This document shows, piece by piece, positions 46,322 to 59,771 of a stretch of 64,000 nt of DNA. The stretch is from Ligustrum vulgare (Eukaryota > Streptophyta > Magnoliopsida > Lamiales > Oleaceae). The position numbers were made by a program, and so were the translations under genes. Each line of letters starts with the position of its first letter. Position 1 is the stretch's first letter. A model generated the notes under the pieces. That model ran no database searches and was not told where the DNA came from. It worked only from the letters and a program-made list of their open reading frames with translations. The stretch lies in NCBI GenBank assembly GCA_963555705.1, contig OY743169.1:8494014-8558013 (forward strand), given 5' to 3'.

Positions 46322-47153
46322 TTCTTTAAAAAAATTTATTTCAATGTCCACATCACATGGATGGTAGGAGTTCATATCACCACTTTTTTATTTTTCTAGA
46401 TTTTGGTAAAGAAAAAATGTTTATAAATTTTGTGCCTGTTAGTAGTGGAAAAAAAAAAATGCATCGTGACAAAAATTATAACAAAACATGGGACCCAGCC
46501 ACTTAAAAAATCAAAAAGTCTGACTCTTTAACGGTAGAGTCAAAAGGCTTGAAGGCATTTTTTTTTTTCCAGACATTACGGCCCTTTAACTACAAATTTT
46601 TGTTTTTTAACTTTTCAAAGACAAATGTAAAGCACGGATAGAAACGGAATTTGAAGAGTTAAATAACTGTTGTAATTGATTGGACTCGGGTTCAGTTAAT
46701 GTGTGGCAGAATATTTATATTCATATGGGTCCCAACAAGAAAAAACTCACGAAATTTTCAATTTTTTCCACTACCAAATAGGCTATTTGTGTATAAACTA
46801 TCGCACGTTTGGTCAAAGATTTTCAACCATTCTACAGAAACATAACGATGAATCAAAAGTTATACACATGCATATATGACAATCAATCACTATTTTATCC
46901 ATTTCATCAACTTCAAAATTAACCACCCACAAAATTTGATTGTAACTTTCGGTGTAAGAATTCTGTTCCTCTAGCTTTTTTCAAAGATTTTTCACATCAT
47001 TTTTTACTTTTCAAAAAGATAGATCAAAGAAATATTGATACGTCATTATTTATAAATAATCTTTTATAAACTATTTATCAAACAATCTTCTATAAGTTTT
47101 TTATATACACAATTTTATTTTTATTTTTGGCCCCTCACATGGAAATTGGCTCG

Positions 47154-47303
47154 GTCTCTACTTGGTAAATTATTTAAAAATAACATATTTTCCCAAATCA
47201 CTTTTTAAATAGACACATTTCCTCAAAATATTTTTAACCATACACTTTATCTGAAAAACATACATTATTTGTTTGTAAATATTTTTTTTAACCAAACAGA
47301 GCT
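47154..47303. repeat. TTTGGTA-family TIR element in the copy 2 promoter
   Basis: Orthologous in position to 17051-17203: GTCTCTACTTGGTAAAT at the left and ACCAAACAGAG at the right. It predates the P450 duplication. Confidence 0.6.
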
Positions 47304-47308
47304 TGATC

Positions 47309-47316
47309 TATAAAAA
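47309..47316 (+). promoter_or_regulatory. TATA box of P450 copy 2
   Basis: TATAAAAA lies 93 bases before the ATG at 47402, the same spacing as in copy 1. Confidence 0.65.
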
Positions 47317-47401
47317 TCTCATGTCTATCTCTTCGTGTCTTTCTGTTTCTTATAATCATAAATAATTTTTCATAATTCCAGCAACCTATCTTCCAACTTC
47401 A

Positions 47402-49017
47402 ATGGAGATCCAGCTCTCATTTTTCTTTGCCACTTTTTTGTTCTTCCTTTTCATTTTAGCTAAACATTACTATAATAAATCCAGGACTCATCAGAAACTG
47501 CCTCCAGGCCCATGGAAACTGCCGTTCGTTGGGAATTTGCACCAGCTGGTTGGTTCACTACCCCATCGATCTCTCAAAAAGTTATCAGAAAAATATGGGC
47601 CTATTATGCACCTTCAGGTTGGGGAACTTGAGATAATCGTAGTGTCGTCTGCTCGAATTGCAGAAGAAACGTTGAAAACAAATGGCCTTATTTTCTCGGA
47701 CAGGCCCGAGCTTCTTCTGACTAAGATTATGTTTTACAATTTCTCAGATTTGGGTTCTTCTCCATATGGAGAACACTGGAGGCAGATGCGTAAACTATGC
47801 GTCATGGAGCTCTTGAGCCCGAAAAAAGTTCAGTCATTTCATAATATTATGGAAGAAGAGTTTTCTAGTCTAGTTAGTCGTATTCAATCCTCTCAAGGAG
47901 TGCCAATTAATTTGACAGAAAAAGTTTTAGAAGCTGAAAGTGCAATAATATGCCGTGCTGCAGTTGGAAGAAGATGCAGTGATCAAAAAGCATTAATTTC
48001 TCTGGCAAAAGAAACTGCATCATTTGCCGGAATCTTCAATGCTGGAGATATATTTCCTTCCCTCAGGTTTTTGGATTCCCTTTTTGGATCGAAGCGAAAA
48101 TTAGTTAATATGCACAAAAAAGTCGATATCATTCTCGAGAACATTATCCGTGAGCACGAAGAGGATCGACTAATTATTAAAAGGGACCAGACCGGCGATC
48201 AGTCATCGGAGGAAGATCTACTTGATGTTTTCTTACGACAAAAGGACAGCGGAGAATTCCAGGTTTCGATCACTAGGGAGAACATCAAAGCTAATATCCT
48301 TGTAAGTATAAGCAAATTGTATATTTCATCTTGTTTATCAAACAAGATTCATAATATAATATATTGACCTAAACTTTCAAGTTTTGTCAATGAATGCAAC
48401 AGGAACTGTTTTCTGCTGGAATCGAAACATCATCCACGGCGATTGAATGGACAATGGCAGCAATGATGAAGCACCCGAGAGTTATGGAGAAGGCAAAGGC
48501 AGAAGTAAGGAAAGCTTTTAATGGAAAGGAAAAAATCTCTGATTGTGATGTTCAAAGTTTGAGTTACCTAAAAATGGTAATTAAAGAAACTCTGCGATTA
48601 TACCCTCCTGGTCCTTTGTTAGGCCCCAGAATAAACAAGGAAAAATGCACGATTGGTGGATACGATATCCCGGTTAATACGATAGCTGTAATAAATGGTT
48701 GGGCGATAGGAAGAGATACAGAATTCTGGGATAATCCTGATGTTTTTGAACCTGAGAGATTTAGCAATATCTCGACTAGTTATGCAGGAGCTCACTTTGA
48801 GTTAATACCATTTGGGGCAGGGAGGAGGATTTGTCCTGGAATTTCATTTGGTATTGCTGGTATCGAGTTTTGTCTAGCTTATCTCCTCTACCACTTCGAC
48901 TGGAAACTTCCTGGTGAGATTAGCCCTGAGGAATTTGACATGACTGAGAAATTTGGTGCCACTGCTGGAAGAAAGCACCGTCTGAACTTGATTCCCACTT
49001 CTCGTGTAATAGATTGA
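47402..49017 (+). CDS. Cytochrome P450, CYP71D-like, copy 2
   Basis: Exons 47402-48301 and 48403-49017 with a 101-nt GT-AG intron give 504 aa. The parts are membrane anchor, PPGPWKLP hinge, AGIETSS I-helix, ETLRLYPPGP (K-helix and SRS5), FEPERF and the heme loop PFGAGRRICPG. All expected residues are present, including the Phe before ELIPFG and the Gly-Pro in SRS5 that copy 1 has lost. This copy therefore looks like the better-preserved enzyme. Exon 1 differs from copy 1 by one substitution and a one-codon deletion. The substrate is not predictable from the sequence; terpenoid oxidation is common in the subfamily. Confidence 0.93.
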
Positions 49018-49290
49018 GCTAAATAAATTTATGTCCAATAGTATATTTGCTGCAAATCAAGCTTAATGTAAACTTTCAATTATCACATTAAGAAGTACAT
49101 TTGACGCTTTAACTGACCTTAACGAGTCTCTGTTTTTGTACCTTTGTTTTGGTCATTTTCTCAATAATTCACTTCTTTTAAAACGAGTACCGTTCGCTCG
49201 CACGTACGGTGTTCATGAGTGAGTATATTAATAGTATGATTAATTTTGTGCACAATGTAAACTTGAACAATCAATTGAATTTGTGCAAGT

Positions 49291-50445
49291 TTTTAATACG
49301 AAGCCTAACCTGAATGGAAAATGAAATGAAATGGAAAGAAAGAAAGAGAAAGCAAATGAAATCAATTTTTTGGAGTCGTAGACTTCTAGCTGCATCATTG
49401 GCTTCAACTATAACCATGTACTTGTGAATTACTCCAGTTAATTAATAATTGGTGAAATAAACAAACGTAGCAGTGGTATTTTTTTTTAATAAGTAATTTT
49501 ATTTTCTCTTATTCCTAGTGTAATAAATGCATATATAATTTAAATTTTAAGCAATAAAAGTTACCAAGATAGGCAACCATAAATTCGAGTTTTTTTTTTT
49601 TTTTTTTTATTGGTACTCAAATTTTAGCACGATGAGATGGCTTTATATAGTATATACTTATATACATAACATAATTATATTAAGGAACAATATATAGAAT
49701 ATTAAAGCACAATTTTAATCTTCAAAAGACAATAAAGTATAAACTGTTCGCTGCATTTGTGCAGCACAACTTCACAGTCTTCACTTGTCTTTTTTTTTTT
49801 TCATCGAAAATGTAAATATATAGATAAAAAACGTAATAAAAAATCACAGGCATGCCCAGGACGTACAGAGACAGTAAATTTGCCTACAAAATACAACATT
49901 CTTGGCCCTTTTTTTTTTTTTTTTTTAAGGTCATTTGAGAAATTTTGTGGTTTTGCAGCTGTAATTCATCCACTTGCACTTTGCAGAACACAGGCCTCTT
50001 TGCTATCCCATTGTATTCGTCTTTGCTACCGTGGACAACCTCTGTCCATATCATTTGTCTCTCTTCGGTAAAGATTTATAAACTAATTTATAAACTACCA
50101 AACGGAGGCTATTGACTACATGTCATGTCATATACAATTACTAAAAACATTTTTCCCAAAATTTACTCTAATTTCACTTTTTACATACAATTTAAAAAAT
50201 GTAACCAATGAATTCAAGATAACTACATATCATGATTAATTTTATCTCCATTTCAAGTGCTATTTCAATAAAACCCTGGAAACCATTTTCAACGGTTGTG
50301 AAATAGATACAACTTGTGAGATTCTTCATCTTCTACAGTGATCCGCCAGATTCCTCTTTCAGCTCATCTCTTGGTTCCGAAATTGGGGATTTTCGAAATT
50401 TGAGGTAATTTGGCATGACAAAATGCAAGATAAAAATATAGGGAA
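49291..50445. other. Intergenic, no gene recognised
   Basis: AT-rich with T runs at about 49591, 49788 and 49912. An ORF at 49757-50071 crosses two T runs and is not credible. Confidence 0.4.
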
Positions 50446-50629
50446 TGAATTTTATTATTCTTCACATTGTTTCTATAATACAAAGGTTTTAATCTTATAT
50501 AGACAAACCTAGAACATGAACAAGGAATGTAATCAATAAGGAATGTAATCAAAGTGATTGATTGTAATGGATTGATTGTGTTAATCAATCAATTACAATC
50601 AATCACAGCAAGGAATAATAGTATCTTCA
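50446..50629 (-). repeat. Element F 3' LTR
   Basis: A 184-bp LTR, minus-strand TGAAGATACTATTATTCC to AATAAAATTCA, with TATATAAG as a likely promoter. It includes short GATTGTAAT repeats. The partner LTR was not found. Confidence 0.65.
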
Positions 50630-50745
50630 ATATCCCCCCACAAACGAAACGGGGATTCTTCCACGTGAAGTCTTTAACATATGAAAACGAGGGCCACTCA
50701 GAGGTTTGGTAAAGATATCAGTTGTCTGCTCAACAGATGGAATAT

Positions 50746-53145
50746 AGTGGACAAACAACTCCTTGTTTAACACTTTTTCACGAATGAAGTGAACATCAAT
50801 CTCAATATGCTTTGTTCGGGCATGAAAGACAGGATTTGCAGCAAGAGCGGCTGCTCCTTGATAATATGCTTTGTTCGGGCATGAAAGACAGGATTTGCAG
50901 CAAGAGCGGCTGCTCCTTGATTGTCACACCAAACAATTGGAGGTGAAGAAGAAGGAACACCAAGTTCGTGGTGGAGAGATTTAATCCATAGAAGCTCAGT
51001 AGTAATGTTGGCTAGTGCTCGATATTCAGATTCAGTGCTAGAACAAGCTACCACGGTCTTCTTCTTGGAGCTCCAAGAAATAAGATTTCGACCCACCCAG
51101 ATAGACACAATGACCACTTATGGAGCGGCGATCATCAACACAGCCTGCCCAGTCAGCATCTGTGAATCCCACAATGTTAAAACTGGATGATCGTGAAAAA
51201 TGAAGTCCCTCAGTGATAGTTCCCTTGAGGTATCGAAGGACACGTTTGCATGCCTGCCAGTGGATATCTGTGGGGTTTTGAAGAAACTGACTCAATTTGT
51301 TAACAATGTACTATATATCTGGACGAGTGAGAGTGAGATACTACAAAGCTCCAATAGTGCTGCGATATAAGGTGGGATTTGACATTAAATTTCCATTTCG
51401 AAGGGATAAATTTGCACTGCGGTAGCAGGAGTGGGAAGACTACGAGCATTGTCCATATTAACGCGGCGAAGGAGATCGATTGTGTATTTGGACTGAGATA
51501 GGTACAGACCATTTTCATTGCGATGAGCTTCAATACCAAGAAAGTAGTGCAATGGGCCAAGGATCTTCAGAGAGAATTTAGCATTTAATTTATCAATGAC
51601 TTGACGGAGCAGGACACTGTTATTACCAGTAATGATGAAGTCATCGACATAAATAAGGATGAGAGTCACGGAGGTATCTTGACAGAGAATAAAGAGAGAT
51701 GTGTCTGCCCTGGAGTTCTGAAAGCCCCAATTTTCAAGTGCAGATTTTAGGCTGTCAAACCAAGCACGAGGATCTTGTTTTAAGCCATAGAGAGCTTTCT
51801 TCAAGCGACAAACATAGTCAGGCTTTTGAGGATGGACAAATCCCTCAGCCTGTCTCGTAAACATTGTTTCATGCAACTTACCATTTAAGAAAGCATTATT
51901 GACGTCCATTTGTAATAACTCCCAACCCTGTGAAACTGCAATAGAGAGAACCACTCGAATAGTACAGGGCTTCATAACAGGGCTAAAAGTCTCAGAGATG
52001 TCAATACCAGGGGTTTTCTGAAAACCTTTCGCTACAAGTCGAGCTTTATACCGTTGGATTGTTCCATCAGGATTGACTTTGGTTCGAAACACCCATTTGT
52101 TGTCCATGACATTATAGTGTGGTGACATTGGTACAAGGTCCCAAGTTTGGTTGTTGAGGAGAGCAAGGAACTCTTCCTCCATAGCACGTTTCCACTTGGG
52201 ATGTGAAAGTGCTTGGCTAATAGAGGTGGGTTCAGATGGACCGGGGTCAACGACTAGCTGGTAATTGGTGACATGATAGATTTTGAGTTTAAAAATGCCA
52301 ACTTTGGATCGGGTAGTCATGTGGTGTGTGTTGTCAACTGGTTTGATGAGAGAGTCAAGTGGGGTACTGTTAGTGGGGGATGAGCTGAGCGTGTCTGGGT
52401 CATGGAGGGGAGAAGACGGTTCAGCTGATGAGGTTGGTGATGCCACTGGGGAATCTGGTCGACTTGCCTTTACTTCTTGGGACTCTTGACTTTTCTCAAG
52501 CGAGGACTCATGATGTAAATGCAGACTACTGATGGAGGTAGGGTTGATGGACTGAAGATTTTCAGATTTATAGGAAGGAAACTCTGACTCATTGAAGACA
52601 ACGTGCCTAGATGTGTAAACACGACCAGAGGGATGAAGACATTTATAACCCCTATGGCTAGAGCTATATCCAATGAATGTACATTTGGCAGATCAAGGCT
52701 GAAGCTTATGAGAATTATATGGCCGCAAGTGAGGAAAACAAGCCCACCCAAAAACTCGAAGATGGGTGTAGCTGGGGGGCCGATGGTAAAGTTTTTGATA
52801 TGGGGACATGTTGTTTAGTATAGGTGTAGGTAGCCGATTTATGAGGTAGACAGCTGTGGAGAATGCATCCCACCAAAAATTGATAGGCATAAATGCATGT
52901 GACAAAAGAGTGAGGCCTATTTAAACAATGTGTCGATGTTTTCTCTCAGCTTTTCCATTTTGTTGATGAGTGTGAGGGAAAGGGTGTTGAAATTTTATAC
53001 CCTGAGAATTAAGGTGTGGCAAAAAACTTCGATACTCTCCACCCCATTCACTTTGAAGGGCTTTAATGGAATTGTTGGTTTGTTTTTCAATGTAGTTTTT
53101 GAATTGGAGAAAAGTGGTGATGAGAACCGAGAAAGTCATGATTTC
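50746..53145 (-). pseudogene. Copia pol fragment: integrase (partial), RT, RNase H
   Basis: The integrase end (HTHQQNGKAERKHRHI, 53139 downward) carries stops and frameshifts. RT is open over 353 codons (52446-51385) with DNKWVFRTKVNPDGTIQRYK and catalytic YVDD (about 51640). RNase H (TDADWAGC, STESEYRALA) is split into two frames, and a 59-bp tandem duplication (50804-50862 and 50863-50921) shifts the C terminus. The copy cannot make a working polyprotein. Confidence 0.88.
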
Positions 53146-54764
53146 GTTTTTTGCACATTTCGTCCCTAACGTTTAGAAGCTTTGTGGAACACATCATCGT
53201 GATTTCGTTTTTTTTTGCAAAATATCCCTAAATCACTTAATTATTGCTAAATTAATTATTTTTATTATTTTTCATATAAAATGACAAATTTACCTTCCCT
53301 CTTTAAATAAATAAAAACTAATTACACTCACAACATCAAATTTTTCAAAAAGCGCAAATAAGTCATAATAATTGAATAATTACAAAAATATAAAATATAA
53401 AATAAATAAAAATAGCAGTAAAATATTTACATATTTTAATTTAAGATCATATAAATGTATTAGAAAGATCGTTAATTTAATAAAATCATTTACTTCATTA
53501 TTTAATATAACTTCGAAATTAAAAAGAAAAAGAAAAAAAAAACTTTCTAACAGAACTTTATTCTTATTGGACTTAACATTGTTATAGTTTCCACATATAA
53601 TTTAAATTTATCATAAAATCCTACTAATTTTGAATTCAATGGTCATTGATTGAAAATTGATTATTCGATCAATAACAATTCACATATTAATTAGGATTTT
53701 ATCCATTCGATCAATAACAAATAAATTCAAATTATATGTGAAAATTATCAGATGTCGAGTTCAACAAGAAGAAAGACCCATTAGAAAGTCTTTTGAGCTT
53801 CAAAGTTACATTAAATAATGAAGTAAATGATTTTATTAAATTAATGATCTTGTTAATACATTTATATGATCTTAAATTAAAATACGTAAATATATTATTG
53901 TTATATTTATTTTTTATTATTTTAGTAATTGTTCAATTATGACCCATTTGCACTTTTGAAAATTTTGATGTTGTGAGTATAATTAATTTTTACATTTCTT
54001 TTTTTATTTAAAGAGGGAGGGTAAAATTGTCGGTTCACTACAAGAAATTTACTTTCCACATGCAAAATAAATTTGTAGGGAAATGTTCTAATTCGTGGGA
54101 AAAAGCCTTCCCAGACGAAGATAACATGTAGGGAGGTTTGTGTGGCAAACATCGAGGGGATAAACATAAGTCGAGAAAATTTGTACCTTTGTCTGTGGAG
54201 GTATGCGCCTACGAACTCTTTCGCTACAAAAATCATTTATCGTCTAAGATCTTTCCCAACGAAATTATTTGTATGCTAATGTTTATTTTACCTACGGAAT
54301 ATATTTTGTTGGCTGAAGTTCGATCCTACAAATCTTTTAGAGACAATTATTATTTGTCATCTAATTTCTATCCCTATACAATTTTTTGTATTCTAATGTT
54401 AGATTAGACTACGAAATATGTTTGTAATTATAGAGTAAAATGATGTTGTAGGCTAAATCGTAGTTTTCCCCACAAATAATTATTTGTATGGAAAGCACTT
54501 TATAAGTTAATTTCTTGTCACAAATTTTTGTTTGTAGGGAAAGCTTATTTGTAGAATAAAAATAAATTTAATTTAAATTTAAATTTCTAATATAAAACAA
54601 TATATTACTAACTCCAAATATTGTATCAAACTCCAACTAAAAACTCATTGTCATTGAATGTAATATAAACATAAAAATAGTTTAGCAAACACGCTCTTTA
54701 GCTATCATTGATGCATCTATCTATATAATAATATAATAAATATCTATCCTCGTAAATTAATTAA

Positions 54765-56580
54765 ATATGCTACTCATCCCCATCAAAGTTGTGTTCTTCC
54801 TCAAAGTTGTTCTCTTCTCCCTCAACATCTCCATCTTTCTCGATAGCATCATCTATTGACAATGGCGTAAATGGTGGCATGACAAAATCAAGAACATTAT
54901 GATATATCTGTTGCATAGAATGATTTAAAGATTGTAATGTAGAATTAAATTGTCACCCAACAACCTTCAACTTATTCTACATCCTTTCCTCCATCTTCAC
55001 TCGAGATGCATCAGCTGCCTTTCGAGCAGTACATTCTACTTCCAACTCTTGCTCCAAATTGCGCACATGTGAAGTAGTCCTAATGTTTCGAAGACGACCA
55101 TTTCCTAAACCACGAATTTGACGCCCAGGTTTCTCACCTAGTACAGACATCGTGATATTAAGTCTAGCATCAGGATCGTCAACGGGTATCTCCTCCAAAG
55201 GTGTCTCCTCCAAAGGTGTCTTCTGGAAGTTGTTGTTCCTTAACCTTTTGCAAGAGATATTCATCAATTTTGACAATCATCTCATCCTGCAAGGTTTTGA
55301 AAAAAAAAAAGAAAAAAGATATATATATAGACACCCAAAAGGTATATAACACAAATCAAGAGAAAAAATCAAAGCACAAATGAAGAGTCGAATATTTCTT
55401 ACATATTCAGTCTTAGCTATATTATCAGTCCCAACACTTATTCTTCCCTGCATAAGCTAACTCAAATGCTTAGGAAACTTCGAACCATCCTAATAGTATG
55501 TAAGAATGTGACAAACAATGTATTTCAATTCGCAATAAAAATTAATTAATTCACGACATAATAATAATGAAATTTACTACCTCTGCCATCTCCTCTACTA
55601 TGTACGAGAAAGGACATGAACCTGTACGATGATTGTACATCTTCTTCGAACGGTTCACCATATTTGCTGATGAAGCTTTCTACAAAGAGAAGAATATATA
55701 TAGATTACATAACAAAGTTAAAAATAAAACAAGAAAAAATTATTACACTAAAAATACCTTGAACTTATCAACAAAATGAAAGTTCGACGCCGACCTTGAG
55801 CCCTCTCTATTTCTTCACTCAATGCCTTGTCAGTTTCTGGAGTTGTAAGGAAATTTTTACCTTCAACTCCACCAAGCGCATGAGTTGCACAATATATGCA
55901 GCACCACAAGTTTAAAAAGTCCTAAATCTAGATTGGATATAGCCAACCTAACAACATTCACAAAATCCAACGACTGTCCTACAAAAAATTCGACAGAATC
56001 TCCCATATAATTCGTCTTTATCCAACCTGTAAAGGGACACTACCAATCAAACTAAACTCACAATATCCAACAACTCTAATTCATTATTTAAAACCAACCA
56101 AAAAACTTGAGACAAATTCAGATCCAACCAATAGTTATAATACCCACACTAAAATATCAAATTCAATTCTCAAACTCCAACACAACAATAATAAAGACTA
56201 AATCAATATCATCAAGTTAAAGAGGTGCACTTGAGTCCAATCAAATTATCAAACAAGACAATAACCAACTTGTTTATGTTTAATACAAAATAACTAAACA
56301 GTGACAAATTTATACAATATATGAAAGGGTGAAAGATAATGAAGGTTTAGAAATTAGAAACATAAATATGACATTACCTGAGCCCTTTTTTTGACCGCGA
56401 TGATGTCGAACAGAACTCGTAAAACGAGAAGTTGGCCTATCGTGATTATGATTGGAGGAACCATTTTTATCCCCTGGATTAGGACGACTTTTCTGTGGTA
56501 TTTTAGGGTGTGCAGGAACAAGAACAGCCTCAATTGAAGGAAGCTCTGCAATCCAATACGCTTTCTACAGCCCCTAAAAG
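54765..56580 (-). pseudogene. Decayed En/Spm Transposase_24-like gene
   Basis: Exon-like pieces on the minus strand resemble the plant Ptta/En/Spm transposase family. They are HRTGSCPF with a preceding ANMVNRSKK (about 55580-55680), LGEKPGRQIRGLGNGRLRN with a coiled-coil-like tail (54977-55276) and an acidic C terminus (about 54770-54900). An upstream piece at about 56380-56560 is Pro/Ser/Asn-rich. In-frame stops after the coiled coil (about 54975) show that it is dead. Confidence 0.6.
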
Positions 56581-58031
56581 ATATTTGATATAAAAATCAA
56601 AAATATTTATTCAATGGAGAAACAATACAATTCAAACACTATATAGAAGTTATATAAGAACATTTAAAAAAAGATCCAATTCCATTAACTTGTGATCAAA
56701 TTACTACAAATATAATTTCTCACAAGTTTGAAGAGTGCTAGAAGATTCTTAATCTATTACTATAACAAGACTCATGCTTCTTACCCAACTATTATAAAAG
56801 GTACTTCACATACGAACTGTCATTTTTGTTTTTGTTGTAAGTCATATTCCGTCGACCAATCTTGAAACGGGCATAACTTTTGATCTGACCATTGGATCGG
56901 GTTGAAATTAAAATATGTCATCAAGCACGAAGAGTTCTATAGCATACCAATTGACAAAGTCCATAGGCACTGCTAGATTTTCGAAAATCCAATGGGAAGG
57001 ACCTGAATTTTAGCTTTTAAGTTTATATAGAATTAGTTTCCTAGTTTTAATAGATTTCCTAGTTTTATTTGTTTTTCTTTTCCTATTTAGTTTTCTATTT
57101 TGATACTAATTTTGACTTCTCTCTTGGACCAATTAAGGGCAACAGCAGAATTTGTGGGATTAAAAAATCCAAGCAGTCGAGTTTTGAAGAGGGAGGAGAC
57201 TTTGGAAAAAATAAGGTAGCAACTAGGTTTTGAAGACAATTTGGGACAATTTGGAAGCATAAGCTACCATAAATTATTTATATATTGAAAAAAAAAAAGA
57301 AGAAGCTACTAAGCAACGGTAAATCACACCAGCTCAACCAAAAAGAAGAAAATGCATTTCATTAAGGAAAATTACTCCCCAATATAGATGCAAGTAACAT
57401 ATATTCCATGGCAGTTGCTCTCAAATATTATTCAATCTAGAATGAAGAGTCCATGAGGAAATTATGGGACCTCCATACATTCTGAAGGAAGCAATAATTA
57501 GATAAATTTAGCCAAGTATAAACACCAACCAAAATTCACCTTCTATGGAGGATTACTGAACGGTTCGGAACTGGATGTGTAAAACTTATAAAACTAAAAT
57601 TGAACATAATTTTATTTGCATACTTTGAGAATTTTCATGTCAAGCGAAAAATCAGTAGACATCCAGCTACAGGCTGTAGCTACATATGTTTAACGAATAA
57701 ATATTAATTACATGACCATGATAAGAAAGATGATAGGAGCAACCTGAATCACACATCATGTCATTGTTATATGATATAGGTAATGTTATGGTGTAAGAAA
57801 GAGCAAATAATAGTAATTGCTTGATGGAGGAAATCCAAAGATATTAATAGCTAGACAAATCTCAACTCAACAACAGGAATTTTGTGAGACTACCTTCCCT
57901 AGAATATGTTATGCATGCATCAATCAACAAAACGGAATTTAGCATACTCAAGCATTGAAATAAAACAGAATTTAGCATACCCATGCATCAATCAACAAAA
58001 CAGAATTTAGCATACCCAAGCATTGGCCACC
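56581..58031. other. CACTA interior, no gene recognised
   Basis: AT-rich. It holds a GGGCATAACTTTTGATCTGA-type dispersed motif near 56865 and an AACAGAATTTAGCATACCC tandem repeat (three copies, about 57930-58020). No coding frame is supported. Confidence 0.4.
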
Positions 58032-58520
58032 ATGAAGTTTCAGCAAAACCGACTTGAGGAGAGCAGGAAGGCTATAGAACATAAATTGATATGGTAGAAA
58101 CAAGACGTGAGACATTTGAAGGATGTTTCACTTTGGAACCGAACATATGATAAGGTTGTCCAGCAGCTGGAAAGAACTGTGTGTACAGTCTATGCACTGA
58201 TATGTATAATATTTGGGGATGCCATTTCAAAAAAGGACATTTTGAATGCTTCTGTTTCCAGGACACAGGCTAATCTTAGTGGAAGTTTGCAGCGATTGAA
58301 GCAAGAATCTGGACATAAATCCAGTCAATCGGATTTAAACAGAGCACTTCAAACAAATGCTAGTTTGAGACATTCATTTTTAGCCAAGGGTAGTTATGGT
58401 TATTCAGTTCCCAATGAGGAAGGGCAGTCAGAGGAGAGAACAGTAAATTTTAGCCATCAGGTTGAGCTGCGCAATGACATAAAATTTGTAGACAATTTCC
58501 ATCAGCACTATAGTTCATTT
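58032..58520 (+). pseudogene. PSK SIMULATOR 1-like gene fragment captured in the CACTA element
   Basis: The frame from ATG 58032 reads a KFQQNRLEESRKAIEH segment, an in-frame TAG (58095-58097), then KQDVRHLKDVSLWNRTYDKV and RTVCTVYA. These match the stretch between DUF3475 and DUF668 in plant PSI1-like proteins, as I recall them, which act in growth signalling. It is only about 160 codons long, lacks both full domains and carries a nonsense codon. After about 58520 the translation turns hydrophobic and unrelated. It lies antisense to the transposase remnant. Confidence 0.75.
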
Positions 58521-58848
58521 GGGAAGGAAAGCCACGTTTTCTTCATCATTCAATATTATTTCCTTTGTTTTATTTATTTTTCCCTTACAATCCTTAATCT
58601 TCATGCCATTTTTTGTCAAGAATCAAATATATACAGACCAATAAACTTCCATGGACATAGAGAATGAGAAATCAAATATGAATTCATACATGATTGAAGC
58701 TGATTTCCTCTTTCAAGAACTGATAAACGAAATTATCATCATGCATTGAAGATGAATTCATACCCGATTGAAGCCAAATTCCTCTTTCGTGTCCGATTGG
58801 AAAGCAAGAATTTGGAATCTTGACAGATTTTTTGTAATTGGTGAGGGT

Positions 58849-59771
58849 CAGAGACGGAGGCACAACCAGGCCAGCCGACGCGGGAGCCCGTGTTTGATTC
58901 GCGAGGAAAAATTATGGATCAATTTAATTGGGCCACAACCCGACCCAAAAAGCCCAATTTCTGTATAATTTTTAGACCAATTTACATCCCCAACCAACCC
59001 AAATAAAGCCCATTACCTGCTGCAGATAATACCCATTCTCGCGAGTCTGGCTGGCCCTAAATCCTATCCTCCATTGAACGCTGAAGCTTGCTGCTGCGCT
59101 GTGCCAGACCCACTGCACTCTGCACCACGATGCGCACATTGGCACTGCACCGCGCACTTGGAGTCTTGGACTGGTTGCTGCTGCTGCGCTGCAGGCTGCA
59201 GAGCCAAACGAAGAGGCCAGAAGGCCCAGAACCAAGGTTAGTTTTCCAGGTGGCTGCCTGCGGCTACCTCTTCTTGCTTGATGCTTTGCTTCCGCTCACC
59301 TCATCATTCTTCAGTCTTCACTTGAGTCTTGACATAGAGTCACTCAGTCGGTCTGTCCAAATTGTCCAATGTGTTATGTGTTAACTGTTACGTGTATTTC
59401 AGTATTTGTAACATGGTGTTGAGTCTGTTGACTGTTGTGTGATGATTTTTAATTTTTAATTGAACAACTTTTGAATTTGATCAATTAATTTGTTACTTTT
59501 TTTTTTTTTTTTAATTTGAACTATTAATTTATTACTTAATACTTAGCATTTAGCAATTTTGACTTGTTGAGACTTGATAGATGTTGTGTTAATTGTTAAA
59601 TGATTTACTATTATATGATTTTTGTATTGTTTGATAAGTTGCGTACTTATTAAAAATATTTTAACAAATTTTATTCACAAGCAGAGGTCGTTGACTGGTC
59701 AACGATCAATATTTGACCGTTGACAAGTCAACGGTCGCCCTAGCTGAGTTCGATTCTTGGATCCGTCACTG
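58849..59771. mobile_element. hAT-type non-autonomous element nested in the CACTA
   Basis: The ends are CAGAGACGGAGGCACAAC and GATCCGTCACTG, inverted and imperfect. A perfect 8-bp duplication GTGAGGGT flanks it (58841-58848 and 59772-59779). The interior includes a GC-rich CTGCTGCGCTG stretch (59080-59230) and a GTTGACTGGTCAACG inverted repeat (about 59690-59735). No transposase is encoded. Confidence 0.88.

Larger units (their letters stand above)
46322..49290. repeat. Segmental duplication copy 2 (P450 copy 2 and flanks)
   Basis: Colinear with 14264-19230 but without the Helitron. Flank divergence is a few percent with many small indels, while the gene centre is nearly identical. Confidence 0.88.
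50446..53145 (-). mobile_element. Element F: truncated Ty1/copia element (Ale/Retrofit-like)
   Basis: On the minus strand this keeps part of integrase, then RT, RNase H, a polypurine tract (reverse complement of ATATCCCCCC at about 50630) and a short 3' LTR. Gag, protease, the start of integrase and the 5' LTR are missing: the foldback element begins at about 53146 and no copia sequence was found on its far side. The small LTR and the RT sequence suggest the Ale/Retrofit group. Confidence 0.8.

Noticed and set aside
49757..50071. 104-codon ORF with Phe runs
   Set aside because: The frame runs through two T homopolymers, whose length is unstable, and has no homology I recognise.
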